Assembly: GCF_030409715.1 (NCBI RefSeq)
Contig: NZ_JAUFQI010000001.1
Location: 2,902,501 to 2,966,500 of the forward strand
DNA from: Reinekea marina
GTDB taxonomy: Bacteria; Pseudomonadota; Gammaproteobacteria; Pseudomonadales; Natronospirillaceae
Direction: 5' to 3'
DNA length: 64,000 bases
Positions within the stretch are counted from its first letter, which is position 1. Every line of letters starts with the position of its first letter. Below are positions 8,728-18,545 of the stretch, piece after piece. The notes under the pieces are model-generated. The model ran no database searches, was not told the origin of the DNA, and saw only the letters and a program-made list of their open reading frames with translations. A program made the translations under genes and the position numbers.

Positions 8728-10442
8728 GTATCGCCCTTATTGAACTTAGTCGGAATGTAGTTTGCAAACTCTTGTGCCGTTAACGGTTTAGCAAAGTAGT
8801 ACCCTTGCAAAATTTCTGCGTTATATTCTAAACACTTTTCAACATGTGCTTGAGTTTCTACCCCTTCAACGACATTGGGCAACTCTAGTGATTGACTTAA
8901 ATTAAGCATCCCTTTGAACAATCGGCTGCTGATCTCCGATTCAGGAATATCAAATAAAAATGAACGGTCTATTTTTAATACTTGAACATTAAATTGTTTT
9001 AAGTAACTTAAAGAAGAATAGCCGGTTCCAAAATCATCAATGGCAACATCGATTCCCATTTTTGCTAACTCATCTAACACCGCAATTGCCGTGTCGGTGT
9101 CTTGCACAAGCTCAGACTCAACGATCTCTAACTCAATACTAGAGGGTTGAATTTCATATTTCTCCAGTAACTCTGTTAACATCGGTAGAAACGAATCATC
9201 TTTAAAATGTCGAACAGATATATTCATAGCCATTTTAATTGGATAATCAAACGTATGATCCGCGAGCCATTGGGCGTGTTGTGCACAAGCCTTCTGTATG
9301 ACTATTCGGTCTATATCAATAATCAGTCCAGTTTGTTCAGCAATATCTAAAAAGTAAGCAGGTCCCACCATCCCTTGAGTAGGGTGACCCCATCTAACTA
9401 AGGCTTCTGCACCATACAGCAATCCAGTTTTGGCATCTATTTTAGGTTGGTAATAAGGAATAAAACTCTTTTTTTGTATCGCTTCTCGGAGTTCCGATTC
9501 CACGAGGATTCGGCGAATAGCTACCGCTTGTAAACCTTCATTAAAATAATGAAACCTATTTCGGCCTTCAGCCTTTGCTTGATACATGGCTAAATCTGCA
9601 CGCTTTAACACATCATTAATATCACTCGAATCGTGTGTAAAGTCGGCTATGCCAACACTGCAATTTATGGTCAGCTTTTGACCACCAACTATAAAAGGCG
9701 CACTTAACCGATCGAAGATTCGCTGAGCAATAAGGTAAGCATAGTTCTCTTCACGACACATAATCGCAAAGGCAAACTCATCACCGCCTAAACGGCAGAT
9801 AAAATCATCATCTCGGCACACGGTTCCTATTCTATCAGCCACTTCAACTAAAACGGCATCACCTACTGTGTGTCCGAATGTGTCGTTGATCCACTTAAAA
9901 TCATCTAAGTCCATCAACATCAAACTGACGTGAGCCGAAGATCTTCGCCAAAAAGCCATAGCTTCAGTAACACGATGCTCAAAAGCATATCGGTTAAGCA
10001 ACCCAGTGAGCTGATCGTGCTCGGCTAAATCCTTTAAAGTAAGGCGGCTGTTTTCGAGCTCCATTTCATTTTTATGCCGAAGTTTGGCATGTATGATAGC
10101 GCGATATAAGTGCTTTGAATCTAAATCCTGTTTACGAATAAAATCTTGTGCACCGTGCTCTAGGCAAGTCACGGCTAAATCTTCATTGGTATTGCCAGAC
10201 AATATGATAACCGCTGTTTCGCCGATAGAACCCTGCTTCATTCTGTCGAGCACTTCAATTCCTGTTGCTCCGGGAAGATTGTAGTCAAGCAGTACAACAT
10301 CGAATGATTCGGAGAGTAGACTGTTTAGGCAATCCTCTCCTGAAGACACTTCCTTTATTGATATATCGCCAATGAACTGACTTACAGATCTTTTAACTCG
10401 CATTCGATCTATTTTATCGTCGTCGACTATCAGAATATTCAT
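8724..10442 (-). CDS. Response regulator REC-GGDEF-EAL (bifunctional c-di-GMP enzyme)
   Basis: 572 residues: receiver domain (about 1-120, phospho-acceptor Asp53 in LLDYNLPG), GGDEF domain (about 140-300) with intact GGDEF at 219-223 and an RxxD inhibitory site (Arg210-Asp213) five residues before it, and EAL domain (about 315-565) with EAL at 345-347 and DDFGTGYSSL. Both diguanylate cyclase and phosphodiesterase signatures are complete, so either activity is possible; the net direction cannot be read from sequence. It is the last gene of a three-gene operon, starting 2 bp after the upstream response regulator stop, with a GAGGAG site inside that gene's end. Likely phosphorylated by the upstream histidine kinase. 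Confidence 0.93.
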   Translation of the reverse strand: MNILIVDDDKIDRMRVKRSVSQFIGDISIKEVSSGEDCLNSLLSESFDVVLLDYNLPGATGIEVLDRMKQGSIGETAVIILSGNTNEDLAVTCLEHGAQDFIRKQDLDSKHLYRAIIHAKLRHKNEMELENSRLTLKDLAEHDQLTGLLNRYAFEHRVTEAMAFWRRSSAHVSLMLMDLDDFKWINDTFGHTVGDAVLVEVADRIGTVCRDDDFICRLGGDEFAFAIMCREENYAYLIAQRIFDRLSAPFIVGGQKLTINCSVGIADFTHDSSDINDVLKRADLAMYQAKAEGRNRFHYFNEGLQAVAIRRILVESELREAIQKKSFIPYYQPKIDAKTGLLYGAEALVRWGHPTQGMVGPAYFLDIAEQTGLIIDIDRIVIQKACAQHAQWLADHTFDYPIKMAMNISVRHFKDDSFLPMLTELLEKYEIQPSSIELEIVESELVQDTDTAIAVLDELAKMGIDVAIDDFGTGYSSLSYLKQFNVQVLKIDRSFLFDIPESEISSRLFKGMLNLSQSLELPNVVEGVETQAHVEKCLEYNAEILQGYYFAKPLTAQEFANYIPTKFNKGDT

Positions 10443-10444
10443 CC

Positions 10445-10888
10445 TTAATTTGGCTCCTCATGAGCAGGCAATTCAATAATTCGCCAATAGGATGTCAACA
10501 TATTAATGAGGGATTCAAATCCACTATCAAGCTCGGATTTTACAATATAGCCTGCGATATTTTTCTTGTAAGCCGCAAGCAAATCGGCTTGCGATTTAGA
10601 AGTTGTTAATACAAAAATCACCGTATCTTTAATATCATCATCATCCCTTATTACATCAAGGAATTCGAATCCGTTCATCACCGGCATATTTAAATCCAAC
10701 AACACAATTCTTGGTTTATCTATAGTGTTGTTTCGCAATATATCTAAACCTTCTTGACCATGCCGTGCTCGAGTTACAGGGTTAGCAATGCGCAATTGCT
10801 TAAACGCACGCCTAACAATTTCTGCGTCTATTTCGTCGTCTTCTATCAGCAATATGTTAACTTGATTATAGCTTAAATCTTTACTCAT
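10445..10888 (-). CDS. Single-domain response regulator (receiver only)
   Basis: 147 residues consisting of one receiver domain: acidic pair in LIEDDEID, phospho-acceptor Asp65 in VLLDLNMP, conserved Thr/Ser in VLTTS and Lys in YIVKSELD. There is no output domain. The spacing of motifs is of the Rcp1/phytochrome-linked type that works with kinases resembling plant sensors. It lies between the kinase gene (30 bp upstream) and the REC-GGDEF-EAL gene (2 bp downstream), so it probably acts as a phosphate shuttle or sink in the same relay. Confidence 0.92.
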   Translation of the reverse strand: MSKDLSYNQVNILLIEDDEIDAEIVRRAFKQLRIANPVTRARHGQEGLDILRNNTIDKPRIVLLDLNMPVMNGFEFLDVIRDDDDIKDTVIFVLTTSKSQADLLAAYKKNIAGYIVKSELDSGFESLINMLTSYWRIIELPAHEEPN

Positions 10889-10918
10889 AATTGTTTCACT
10901 TAATTGTTTTTCTTGGTA

Positions 10919-12070
10919 CTAATCTATATTTTTTGGCCAGGTAAAACTCACGCTTAATCCACCCTGACTATTTGTTGTCAAGCGCATCTCCCCTCCATAA
11001 TTTGCTATGATTTTTTTAATAATGGCCAGTCCCATCCCACTGCCTTCGCACTCATCTTTAGGCTTTAAGGTAGTAAACAATTCAACGACCCTTTCCATCT
11101 GTGACTCAGGCACACCTGGACCGTCATCCTCTACAATAAATTCATATTGATTGTCATGTTCAAGAGCTTTAACCAAAATAGTGCCATTGGGCTTATCGTG
11201 GTGCTTGATGGCATTGTCAATTAAATTACGGATCACCTGTGTAAAAGGCGTATGGTGAGTTTTAAATATTGGTAAACTGCTCTCAAGTTTTAGCGTTAAT
11301 CCCGAATCGTTCCCACCTACTAGATCAAATACTTCTGAGCAAAGTGTCGAAGTTTCAACTTCTCTAGAACTGCCCTCTGTTTTTCCTATCTCACTATACT
11401 CAAGCAGGTCATCCAATAATCGCTCCATACGTGTCACCCGAGTTTTCATTAGCTCGAAATTTTCTGGAATTTCTGGCGGCAGCTCGGAATCAACGTGTTT
11501 TAAATCTTCTTCAATCCAAACCGCCAATTGCTTAATACCACGTAAGGGCGATTTAAGGTCGTGGGAAGAAGCATAAGCAAAGGCTTTCAGCTCTTCATTC
11601 ATGCTGGCAATACGGCCAGACTCTTCTTTTAAATGGAGTGTTTTTTCTTGTAGGTTAGCTTCAACTACTTTGCGTTGCTCAACTTCGTTTGACAATTGCT
11701 TAACCGTGGGGACATCGCGCAACGTGGGTGCTAACTTCCAGAGCATATAAGCCGTAGCAACAGAAACAACGGCCGTGACGGCTTTTACACTACCGCTCAA
11801 CCAATAGGTTCCGTTCCAAACATTCCAAACAGCGATGGCATGCGTAATTCCACATAGCAAAACAAAAGCACCAAACAAGGCCATAACTTTTGAAAACACG
11901 AGGTCTCGGCGCATATTTAAAATGTAAACAAGGGTAATTGGGATGCTGACGTAAGAAAAGAAAATGAACGCATCAGAGATGACGTGTAACCATAGTAATT
12001 CTGACTGCCAGAGATAACACATGCCATGGGGCATAAATTCATCTGAAAATAACTGCTTAAATAAGTCCAA
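10919..12070 (-). CDS. Histidine kinase with ethylene-receptor-like transmembrane sensor
   Basis: 383 residues. Three N-terminal helices (about 27-115) resemble the ethylene-binding domain of plant ETR1 and Synechocystis Etr1. ETR1 residues Asp25, Tyr32, Cys65 and His69 correspond to Asp33 (ISDAF), Tyr40 (SYVSIP), Cys73 and His77 (LLCGITH), each with the same +8 offset and no gaps. A short coiled coil (about 125-165) leads to the kinase: H-box SSHDLKSPLR (His170), N-box NLIDNAIKHH, DDGPGVPE and GSGMGLAII. The start is TTG, supported by an AGGAGGA site seven bases upstream. First gene of an operon with two response regulators. The Cys/His pair suggests a copper cofactor; ethylene as ligand is inference only. 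Confidence 0.9.
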   Translation of the reverse strand: MDLFKQLFSDEFMPHGMCYLWQSELLWLHVISDAFIFFSYVSIPITLVYILNMRRDLVFSKVMALFGAFVLLCGITHAIAVWNVWNGTYWLSGSVKAVTAVVSVATAYMLWKLAPTLRDVPTVKQLSNEVEQRKVVEANLQEKTLHLKEESGRIASMNEELKAFAYASSHDLKSPLRGIKQLAVWIEEDLKHVDSELPPEIPENFELMKTRVTRMERLLDDLLEYSEIGKTEGSSREVETSTLCSEVFDLVGGNDSGLTLKLESSLPIFKTHHTPFTQVIRNLIDNAIKHHDKPNGTILVKALEHDNQYEFIVEDDGPGVPESQMERVVELFTTLKPKDECEGSGMGLAIIKKIIANYGGEMRLTTNSQGGLSVSFTWPKNID

Positions 12071-12185
12071 CGCTGGCTCCTCCTAATGGTCCACTTATTA
12101 GGTATAGATCAACATTGCTCATTCGTCACATTTGTTAGCCTAATATTCACTCTTTAACAGGTGGCAGCTTGGTTTGCGCCATAAA

Positions 12186-12211
12186 AAAAGGGCTGCCAAT
12201 GCAGCCCTTTT
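12186..12211 (-). terminator. Intrinsic terminator of the large phosphatase/nuclease gene
   Basis: Perfect stem AAAAGGGCTGC / GCAGCCCTTTT (12186-12196, 12201-12211) with loop CAAT. Read on the minus strand it is followed by a run of T, 17 bp after the stop of the 12.2-17.3 kb gene. Confidence 0.9.
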
Positions 12212-12227
12212 AAATTAAATCAAACGA

Positions 12228-15200
12228 TTACTGGGTAAAGCTTAAATCAACCCAAACTAAACGGTGGTCAGAACTTTGAACACCCGGGCCGACCAAACGA
12301 TAATTCACATCGGCGATTCCAGGCCAATAAACACCACTTTGCTCGACTTTATTGCCCCAAGTTCCAGGAAGAACATAGTCTGCGCGCATTTTCCAGTCAG
12401 CGGTATGTGCGGCGGCGTTTTCATTGTTAGGATCGTTGTCCACACCACCTGGGCTTGTTGGACGTACATCGCTCATCACTTTCTCAGATGCCGTTAACAA
12501 CCCGATTGGATTATCGGTTGCATCACCCTCTACAGGAGAAGCGTTAAGATCTCCCATTACCACAAAGTGATGACGATCGCCCTTCATGCCACCTTTGGTG
12601 CCGTTATCGTCATAGATGTAGGCGGAACGTGCTGGCTCAACGTAATCACGCCAAAAACGAGTTTCATCGTGGTTGCGTTTGCCGTTTCTGTCTTCATCGC
12701 CATCAAATACGGGTGGCGTTGGGTGACTGGCTAAAACGTGTAGCGTATGTTTACCAACTTTCACCGGAATATCCCAGTGACTTTTAGAAGATAAACGGAA
12801 TACCGCTAACTCTTCTTCGGTATACCAGCTTTCACCCGTTTCAGGATTAACAGGTAATTTAGCATCGGGCATATCTTTCCATAAAAACTTTTGGAAAGTG
12901 CGAGCGTTTTCGTAGTCAATTGGGTATTGCGACAATAGCACCATGCCGTACTGGCCATAGAACATACCAAAACCATAGGCATCATCACCATACTGTCCTG
13001 ATTTACCATCTTTGTTGAAATCAAATGGCGTAATGATGCCGGTATTGCTTTCTGCTAGGTAAACATAGGGGTAATCAATACCTTCCGCACCATTTAAGCC
13101 GTTGCTCAAGTAATTCTCCTGAAGCGCTTTAACGGCTGAGCCATCGGCGACATAGTCAAACTCTTGAAGCAATACGACATGGGGGCGTACACGTTGAATA
13201 ATTTCAGCCACGTTTTTAATTTGCGCATCGTCACCACTTTGAGCGTCAGCCAAAATTTGGCCTTCACTGCTGCGGTTTAAATAAGCATTAAATGTGGCTA
13301 CTCGTACATCACCAGCATAGGAAGGCACACCAATATCGGTTGATTGCAAGACATTAACGTAGCTTTCACGTGCTTGTTCAACACTGTTTCCGTTAGCGTC
13401 TGTCACGCTCAGCGTTACCGTATAGTTTCCAGCTTTTGAATAGGTGTGGTCAACCGCGTCACCATTGACAACCTGACCATCGCCTAAATTCCAGCTAATG
13501 GTGTATGGCGCTTCTCCACCTTTAACATTGGCTTCAAAGCTTACGGGTTGAATAGTGGTTACGGTTGTATTGGCTATCGAGAAGTTGGCTTTCAAGGTTT
13601 CTTCTCCATAGGTACTGATGAGAGTCGGGTTATCAACGCCCAATCGTCGACCTTCACCACCGCCTGTTCCATTGGTTAAATAACGGAAGGCTACGTGTGC
13701 CGCGCCCGTGAAACCAGATACATCAACCTGGTAATGGTTCCAAGCATCACTCACTTCTTGCGATTGATCGAACTCAATTTGAGTCCAATTAGCGTCTAAT
13801 GGATCGCCTTCGCCGCTATAATCATTGCTGATGTAGAGTTCAAGAGCGGGTCCGCCATACTTAGTGTAAACATCAAATGCAAATTGAGCATTCTGCCAAT
13901 CTAAAATATGGAACTGAGGAGATATGAGCCAATCATCACTTTTAGCATCTGCGCCAAAACCATTGGCCACCGCACCTAAGTTATCGGCTCGTTCTTCAAC
14001 AACCCAATCGGCATTACTCGCACGCGAATAAGCACTAAAGGTTCCAAACGTGCTGACATCTTCAAAGCCTTCTGTCCATACAACGCGCTGCTGAAAGACA
14101 CCTTTTAAATGACCTTTTACGAACGCATTAGCCACACCGTAGTATGCACCCTCGCCACCGCCGGTACCGGAAGTCGTGTATAAAAATGCTAGGGTTACAT
14201 TACCGGTATAACCTTTCAGGCTGATAGGCCCCATTGTCATCCAAGTATCATCCAGTACAGGGAAATCAACGTTTAAATCAGACCATGTGGCATTTGCTGC
14301 GTCGCCGTCGTAATCCGTTGAGACCATTACTTGAAGTTCAGGTCCGCCATATTTCTGGTAAAAATCGAACTCAAGCGCGGCATTATCATCTTCGCTTAAT
14401 GATACAGTTGGCATAATCAACCAATCTTCACTGGCAGCATCGCCACCGAAACCATTAGCAAAAATACCCGCTTGTTCAGCTCGAGTACCTGGCGCCCAAT
14501 CTTTATCAGATGCAACACTGACTGCAGACCAATCCGCTGGAATGCCAGCATCTAAAGCATCACCTACCATGGCCGGTGCATTATAAAGACCACGGACAAC
14601 AATGTTATCTAACTGCCAGTAACGGCCGTCTCCTCCACCTGTTCCAGTTGAAACATACTGGAAGGCAAAGCGTACGTTGTCGCCTTTAATAGAACTTATA
14701 TCAACTTCACTGGCTTCAAATACATAGCTGCCTGTTGAGGGCTCATTCCAGCATGGTTGAACATTGTCGACCGCTTTACACTCTGCAATCGCTGTCCACT
14801 CAGCTGTCGTAGGGTCTTCATTTGCCGCTGGGTCATAATCATTTGAATACAAAACATTGATCAAAGGACCGCCGTAGTTGTAGGCACTTTCAAACGCTAA
14901 TTGCGCATCGGCATAGTAGTTCAGTGCAAACGCAGGCGTAATGATCCAATCGTCACTGGCAGTATCGGCACCGTATCCATTATTTTGGGCATAAAAAGCT
15001 TCAGCTCTTTCAACGACCACCCAATCGGCATTCGATGCCTTATTAAACATGGTTAATTCACCCCAGCCACCGGACTCGAAAGTTTCTTCATACAGTTTCG
15101 GGGTTGGGTTTGAAAGCGTTGCAATGCTTAACTCGTTGCTTACATTGCCTAAGCCAGCGGCATTATAAGGACGTACTCGGTAAGTATAAGTTGCGCCTTC

Positions 15201-17267
15201 AACCAGCTTTTTATCTAAATAAGCCGTTTCATTCGCTTCTAAACGCCAAGTAAGAATTTCCCATTCGCCGTTTCCAACTTTACGCTCTAGCTGATATCCG
15301 ACTTCATCAAAGGCTCCATCGTCGGACCAATTTAACTGAATTTCACTTACAGACAGTGCTTTAGCAGTAAGCTCAGTGGTTGCATCGGCCAAGGCTTTAT
15401 CGGTAGTCGACACCACAGCAGTTAAATCCATATCAAATGATAGGTCAGAACTGCCCGCGTCTGATTGATGTACTTCTACAGCAACGACGTTTTTACCGGC
15501 TTGCAATGCATCTGCAAACAAGGCGTATTCATAAAATGTGCTTTCTGCACCGCCACCAATACCTGAACCGGCAAACGTAGTTGGCGTAATATCACCGTCA
15601 GGCATGTTTGAACGTACAACTTCCTGACCGTTTATGTATACAACCGCACCATCATCTCTTAAGAGGCGTAGGGTAAGTTTGATTACTTTAGTTGGGTCAT
15701 CTAGGTTAAACGATTTACGGAAATAAGTAGTCGGGTGTTTGTTTTTCTCATCCGAGCCAAAGCTAATTTCAGTCACTTCATCGCCATCGCCATACCCTAG
15801 CTGTGCATTACCTTTTGCCCATGAAGCATCATCAAAATCGAGTGTATTCCAACCGTCTGCCGAAGAGCCATCATCCAAATAAGCCCACTCGGCCTTAGAG
15901 CCAACAAGTTGCACACTATTGATCTCAGCGCCCTTAAAGCCATCTAATGTCATTGTGATAGATGAGCCAGCCAATGGCTGCCACAGCGGTAAATTTGCCG
16001 GCACGGCAAATGGGTTCGCATCTTGGTCGGCTTGGGTTAAGGTGCCAACAGTTGAAATATCTGTTTTAACCCCGCGCAAAGTTTCATGCTCAGAACCAAA
16101 TCGGACGGTGTGAATTTTCATCGCGTCTGGTGAAGCATGCACTAGCTTGAACTGCCAGAAAGAACCACTGTCTATAGTCCAAGGCTTATCATCATCGGTC
16201 GGTCGAGTAGGCGCACCCCATGAACCTTCACCTATGATCATAGTTCCATTGATATCATCACGTTTGAAGTCTTGGTAGCTGCCTTCCGCTTGGCTATAAA
16301 CCACTGGGTAGGTGTACTTAGACATATGCGTGTCAGATTCAACCAGAATCTTAAAGTTAGTCTCTGTAAAAGTAGGTGCCCACGCCGCAATTCGGCCTTC
16401 ACCTTCCGTCTTACCCGAAGTATGAGGGCGCATCGGGCGGTGGTAGTTGGCTAACTTCCAGTCTGCATCAGAAGCCTTAGCATCAGCAACGAACTGCTGG
16501 TTTTGAGCTTCCCACGCTGTCGCGTCTTGATCAGAGTAGGCACCATAACCAACACCTGGCTCTAATTCAGAATTGAGCGAGAAGATATCCATCATGCTGC
16601 CGCCAATGTTGGCAACATAGTAAGATGTTTCTGGCACACCAAACACATAGCTCAGCATGTCTATGACATCATTCTCATGGTTTCCGTGCGAAGCAATAAT
16701 TGGGTAAACACGGCCATCTTCACTGCGCGTTAACTGCCAATCTTCTAACCATGCAACCCATTGTTCGTGGTTGCCATCGTCGGTGAAATCACCATTAAAC
16801 AACACAAACAGTGGGCGGATTTGGCTAACGAGTTTATTGCCCATTTGACGGGGTTCACGATTTGTTCGCGAATCACCACCGGCAACATAAGTAAATTCAG
16901 TGGGTGAATTAGGGGCGGTTTTGAACCATGAGCTATCACCACACCCTTCGCTATCACAAATTCGGTAGCTGTAATCGGTGTTTGGCGAAAGACCAGATAA
17001 TCGAGCGATATGAGTTTCAAGGGTAACATCACCATCATCGGGATGGGACATCGTTGTCACCTGTTCTACTGCTTGAGTTAACCAGTTTTCAGGCGATTGC
17101 CCTTGGCCAAACTCAACGCGAGGGTTTTCACCGCTGGTTTGTCGCCAGGCAATAGTGGCTTCAGTATCGGGCTGTTCGATCCAGACGACCCGTTCAAGGT
17201 CTGATGCTGCCATCGTAATTGAGGGCAACAGTATCGACGCCGCAAGCAAAGACGTTTTAAGTTTCAC
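12228..17267 (-). CDS. Giant secreted phosphatase-nuclease (PAP-like metallophosphatase + adhesin-like domains + PKD + EEP domain)
   Basis: 1679 residues with a signal peptide (about 1-20). Order seen: FN3-like N domain as in purple acid phosphatase (25-115); metallophosphoesterase (about 125-360) with GGDSR, NGDFTDDG and SHGNHEN metal motifs; a beta-sandwich region (about 430-625) with a YINGQEVVR motif; FN3 (about 640-720); three choice-of-anchor/cleaved-adhesin type repeats (about 725-1205), each with a DDWLI/EDWLI/DDWII core; a PKD domain (about 1215-1300) with WNLGDG; and a C-terminal endonuclease/exonuclease/phosphatase domain with TFNAYLN, LLQEFD, GDLNASP and SSDHRLV. Both catalytic domains look intact. 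Probable role: extracellular release of phosphate from nucleic acids or phosphoesters. Monocistronic, with its own terminator. No sorting signal is seen at the C terminus. Confidence 0.9.
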   Translation of the reverse strand: MKLKTSLLAASILLPSITMAASDLERVVWIEQPDTEATIAWRQTSGENPRVEFGQGQSPENWLTQAVEQVTTMSHPDDGDVTLETHIARLSGLSPNTDYSYRICDSEGCGDSSWFKTAPNSPTEFTYVAGGDSRTNREPRQMGNKLVSQIRPLFVLFNGDFTDDGNHEQWVAWLEDWQLTRSEDGRVYPIIASHGNHENDVIDMLSYVFGVPETSYYVANIGGSMMDIFSLNSELEPGVGYGAYSDQDATAWEAQNQQFVADAKASDADWKLANYHRPMRPHTSGKTEGEGRIAAWAPTFTETNFKILVESDTHMSKYTYPVVYSQAEGSYQDFKRDDINGTMIIGEGSWGAPTRPTDDDKPWTIDSGSFWQFKLVHASPDAMKIHTVRFGSEHETLRGVKTDISTVGTLTQADQDANPFAVPANLPLWQPLAGSSITMTLDGFKGAEINSVQLVGSKAEWAYLDDGSSADGWNTLDFDDASWAKGNAQLGYGDGDEVTEISFGSDEKNKHPTTYFRKSFNLDDPTKVIKLTLRLLRDDGAVVYINGQEVVRSNMPDGDITPTTFAGSGIGGGAESTFYEYALFADALQAGKNVVAVEVHQSDAGSSDLSFDMDLTAVVSTTDKALADATTELTAKALSVSEIQLNWSDDGAFDEVGYQLERKVGNGEWEILTWRLEANETAYLDKKLVEGATYTYRVRPYNAAGLGNVSNELSIATLSNPTPKLYEETFESGGWGELTMFNKASNADWVVVERAEAFYAQNNGYGADTASDDWIITPAFALNYYADAQLAFESAYNYGGPLINVLYSNDYDPAANEDPTTAEWTAIAECKAVDNVQPCWNEPSTGSYVFEASEVDISSIKGDNVRFAFQYVSTGTGGGDGRYWQLDNIVVRGLYNAPAMVGDALDAGIPADWSAVSVASDKDWAPGTRAEQAGIFANGFGGDAASEDWLIMPTVSLSEDDNAALEFDFYQKYGGPELQVMVSTDYDGDAANATWSDLNVDFPVLDDTWMTMGPISLKGYTGNVTLAFLYTTSGTGGGEGAYYGVANAFVKGHLKGVFQQRVVWTEGFEDVSTFGTFSAYSRASNADWVVEERADNLGAVANGFGADAKSDDWLISPQFHILDWQNAQFAFDVYTKYGGPALELYISNDYSGEGDPLDANWTQIEFDQSQEVSDAWNHYQVDVSGFTGAAHVAFRYLTNGTGGGEGRRLGVDNPTLISTYGEETLKANFSIANTTVTTIQPVSFEANVKGGEAPYTISWNLGDGQVVNGDAVDHTYSKAGNYTVTLSVTDANGNSVEQARESYVNVLQSTDIGVPSYAGDVRVATFNAYLNRSSEGQILADAQSGDDAQIKNVAEIIQRVRPHVVLLQEFDYVADGSAVKALQENYLSNGLNGAEGIDYPYVYLAESNTGIITPFDFNKDGKSGQYGDDAYGFGMFYGQYGMVLLSQYPIDYENARTFQKFLWKDMPDAKLPVNPETGESWYTEEELAVFRLSSKSHWDIPVKVGKHTLHVLASHPTPPVFDGDEDRNGKRNHDETRFWRDYVEPARSAYIYDDNGTKGGMKGDRHHFVVMGDLNASPVEGDATDNPIGLLTASEKVMSDVRPTSPGGVDNDPNNENAAAHTADWKMRADYVLPGTWGNKVEQSGVYWPGIADVNYRLVGPGVQSSDHRLVWVDLSFTQ

Positions 17268-17521
17268 AATGCTTTCCTTTGATTTATTAGAGTTTTGAGC
17301 GATTTTGTGAGCAATGGTCGGACGCGCGCTTCTTATGCGTCTAATTATTGTAAATCGTCACGACTACCGCCAATTTACGCGCCGCGGCCACAAAAATAAA
17401 TACCAAACTGCACATCAGGTCAAAAAATTAACAATCTAGCCACAAATTAAGCGGCAATATACTGCCTAGAAACCGATTATTAACTCGAATGACATTCTGA
17501 CCATGTGGTAAAAAAGTCTGT

Positions 17522-18454
17522 CTAAACCTTAGTTGCTGCCATTATGGCATTCATGTGTCTTTGGTCTGTCCCACAACACCCTCCAAACACATTAAAATGC
17601 GGATAACTGTGCCGCAGTTGACTTAGCTGTTCGGCAAGTTCTGTAGGCGCACCATCATCAAGTTCTAGCGCACTTTCTAGTTCTTCGTGACTGCAGCGCG
17701 AAGCATTCGCTACAACGCCCCTAACACGCTTAACCCAAGGTTCGTAGTTGAAGCTTTGAAGCATGTGATCAGGATGAGCACAATTAACTAAGTAATACAA
17801 AGCGCTGGCTTGAGTGTGTTTATCTACATACTCCACGGCTTTCTGCAGAGACATGCCTGTTGGAAGGCGGCCGTCTGTTTCTACCGTGAAGGAAATGGCA
17901 ACCGGCAACTCAAACGCTTTTGCCGCCAATACTATCCCTGCAGCCTCTTGTGCGTTGCCCAACGTAAACGCGCAGACAAAATCGACCTCTGTTTCTGCAT
18001 AGGCGGCCATTTGAACACGGTGGTAATCGCGGGCTTCAAAAATGCTCATAGGTTTGTCTTGGATATAGCCATCCCCCCTAGGTCCGACTTGCCCACACAA
18101 TACAGTAGGCCAATAATTTTCTTGCTCTCGAACAGAATGAATCAGTTTGATGGCATTTTTATTAAACTCTGCAAGCTCTTCTATGCTGTAACCTAGTTCC
18201 GTAGCTCTATCCGCATTTGCAACCCAGGTGACTGAATCTAAAATGACGCCAACATTGTGTTGTTTAGCTATTAGAATCAAAGAACGATAGTAATTTTCAA
18301 GTAACACACGATGTTGTTTATTGTTCAGTAACGGATAAGCTGCAAACCCAGGCAGTGGAATGTTTTTATTAAATATTAGATCCGTTTCCATACCGGTATA
18401 GCAGGCAAACAACTCATTACCGAGGTGTGGCAAGGCGTACCGATAAATGGCCAT
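17522..18454 (-). CDS. Homocysteine S-methyltransferase family protein
   Basis: 310 residues, the usual length for the MmuM/BhmT-like barrel. The opening TGMETDLIF corresponds to the DGGMGTEL motif of the family. Zinc-binding cysteines are present in NCAHPDHM and GGCCGTD near the C terminus. Expected reaction is methyl transfer to homocysteine from S-methylmethionine or a similar donor, making methionine in the cytoplasm. An AAGGA site precedes the ATG. It lies 91 bp downstream of a LysR gene on the same strand, so the two may be co-transcribed. Substrate specificity cannot be read from sequence. Confidence 0.85.
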   Translation of the reverse strand: MAIYRYALPHLGNELFACYTGMETDLIFNKNIPLPGFAAYPLLNNKQHRVLLENYYRSLILIAKQHNVGVILDSVTWVANADRATELGYSIEELAEFNKNAIKLIHSVREQENYWPTVLCGQVGPRGDGYIQDKPMSIFEARDYHRVQMAAYAETEVDFVCAFTLGNAQEAAGIVLAAKAFELPVAISFTVETDGRLPTGMSLQKAVEYVDKHTQASALYYLVNCAHPDHMLQSFNYEPWVKRVRGVVANASRCSHEELESALELDDGAPTELAEQLSQLRHSYPHFNVFGGCCGTDQRHMNAIMAATKV

Positions 18455-18545
18455 AGACTGTTCCTTGTATAGGTTTCGAATAGCCTACAATTACAACAAA
18501 CTCTTCATTAATACTAGCTCACGAGTTATATCTGAAAACAACTCA

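Noticed and set aside
12264..17038. Several open frames on both strands overlapping the large phosphatase-nuclease gene
   Set aside because: All are shadows of the long secreted protein frame, which is continuous with recognisable domains.
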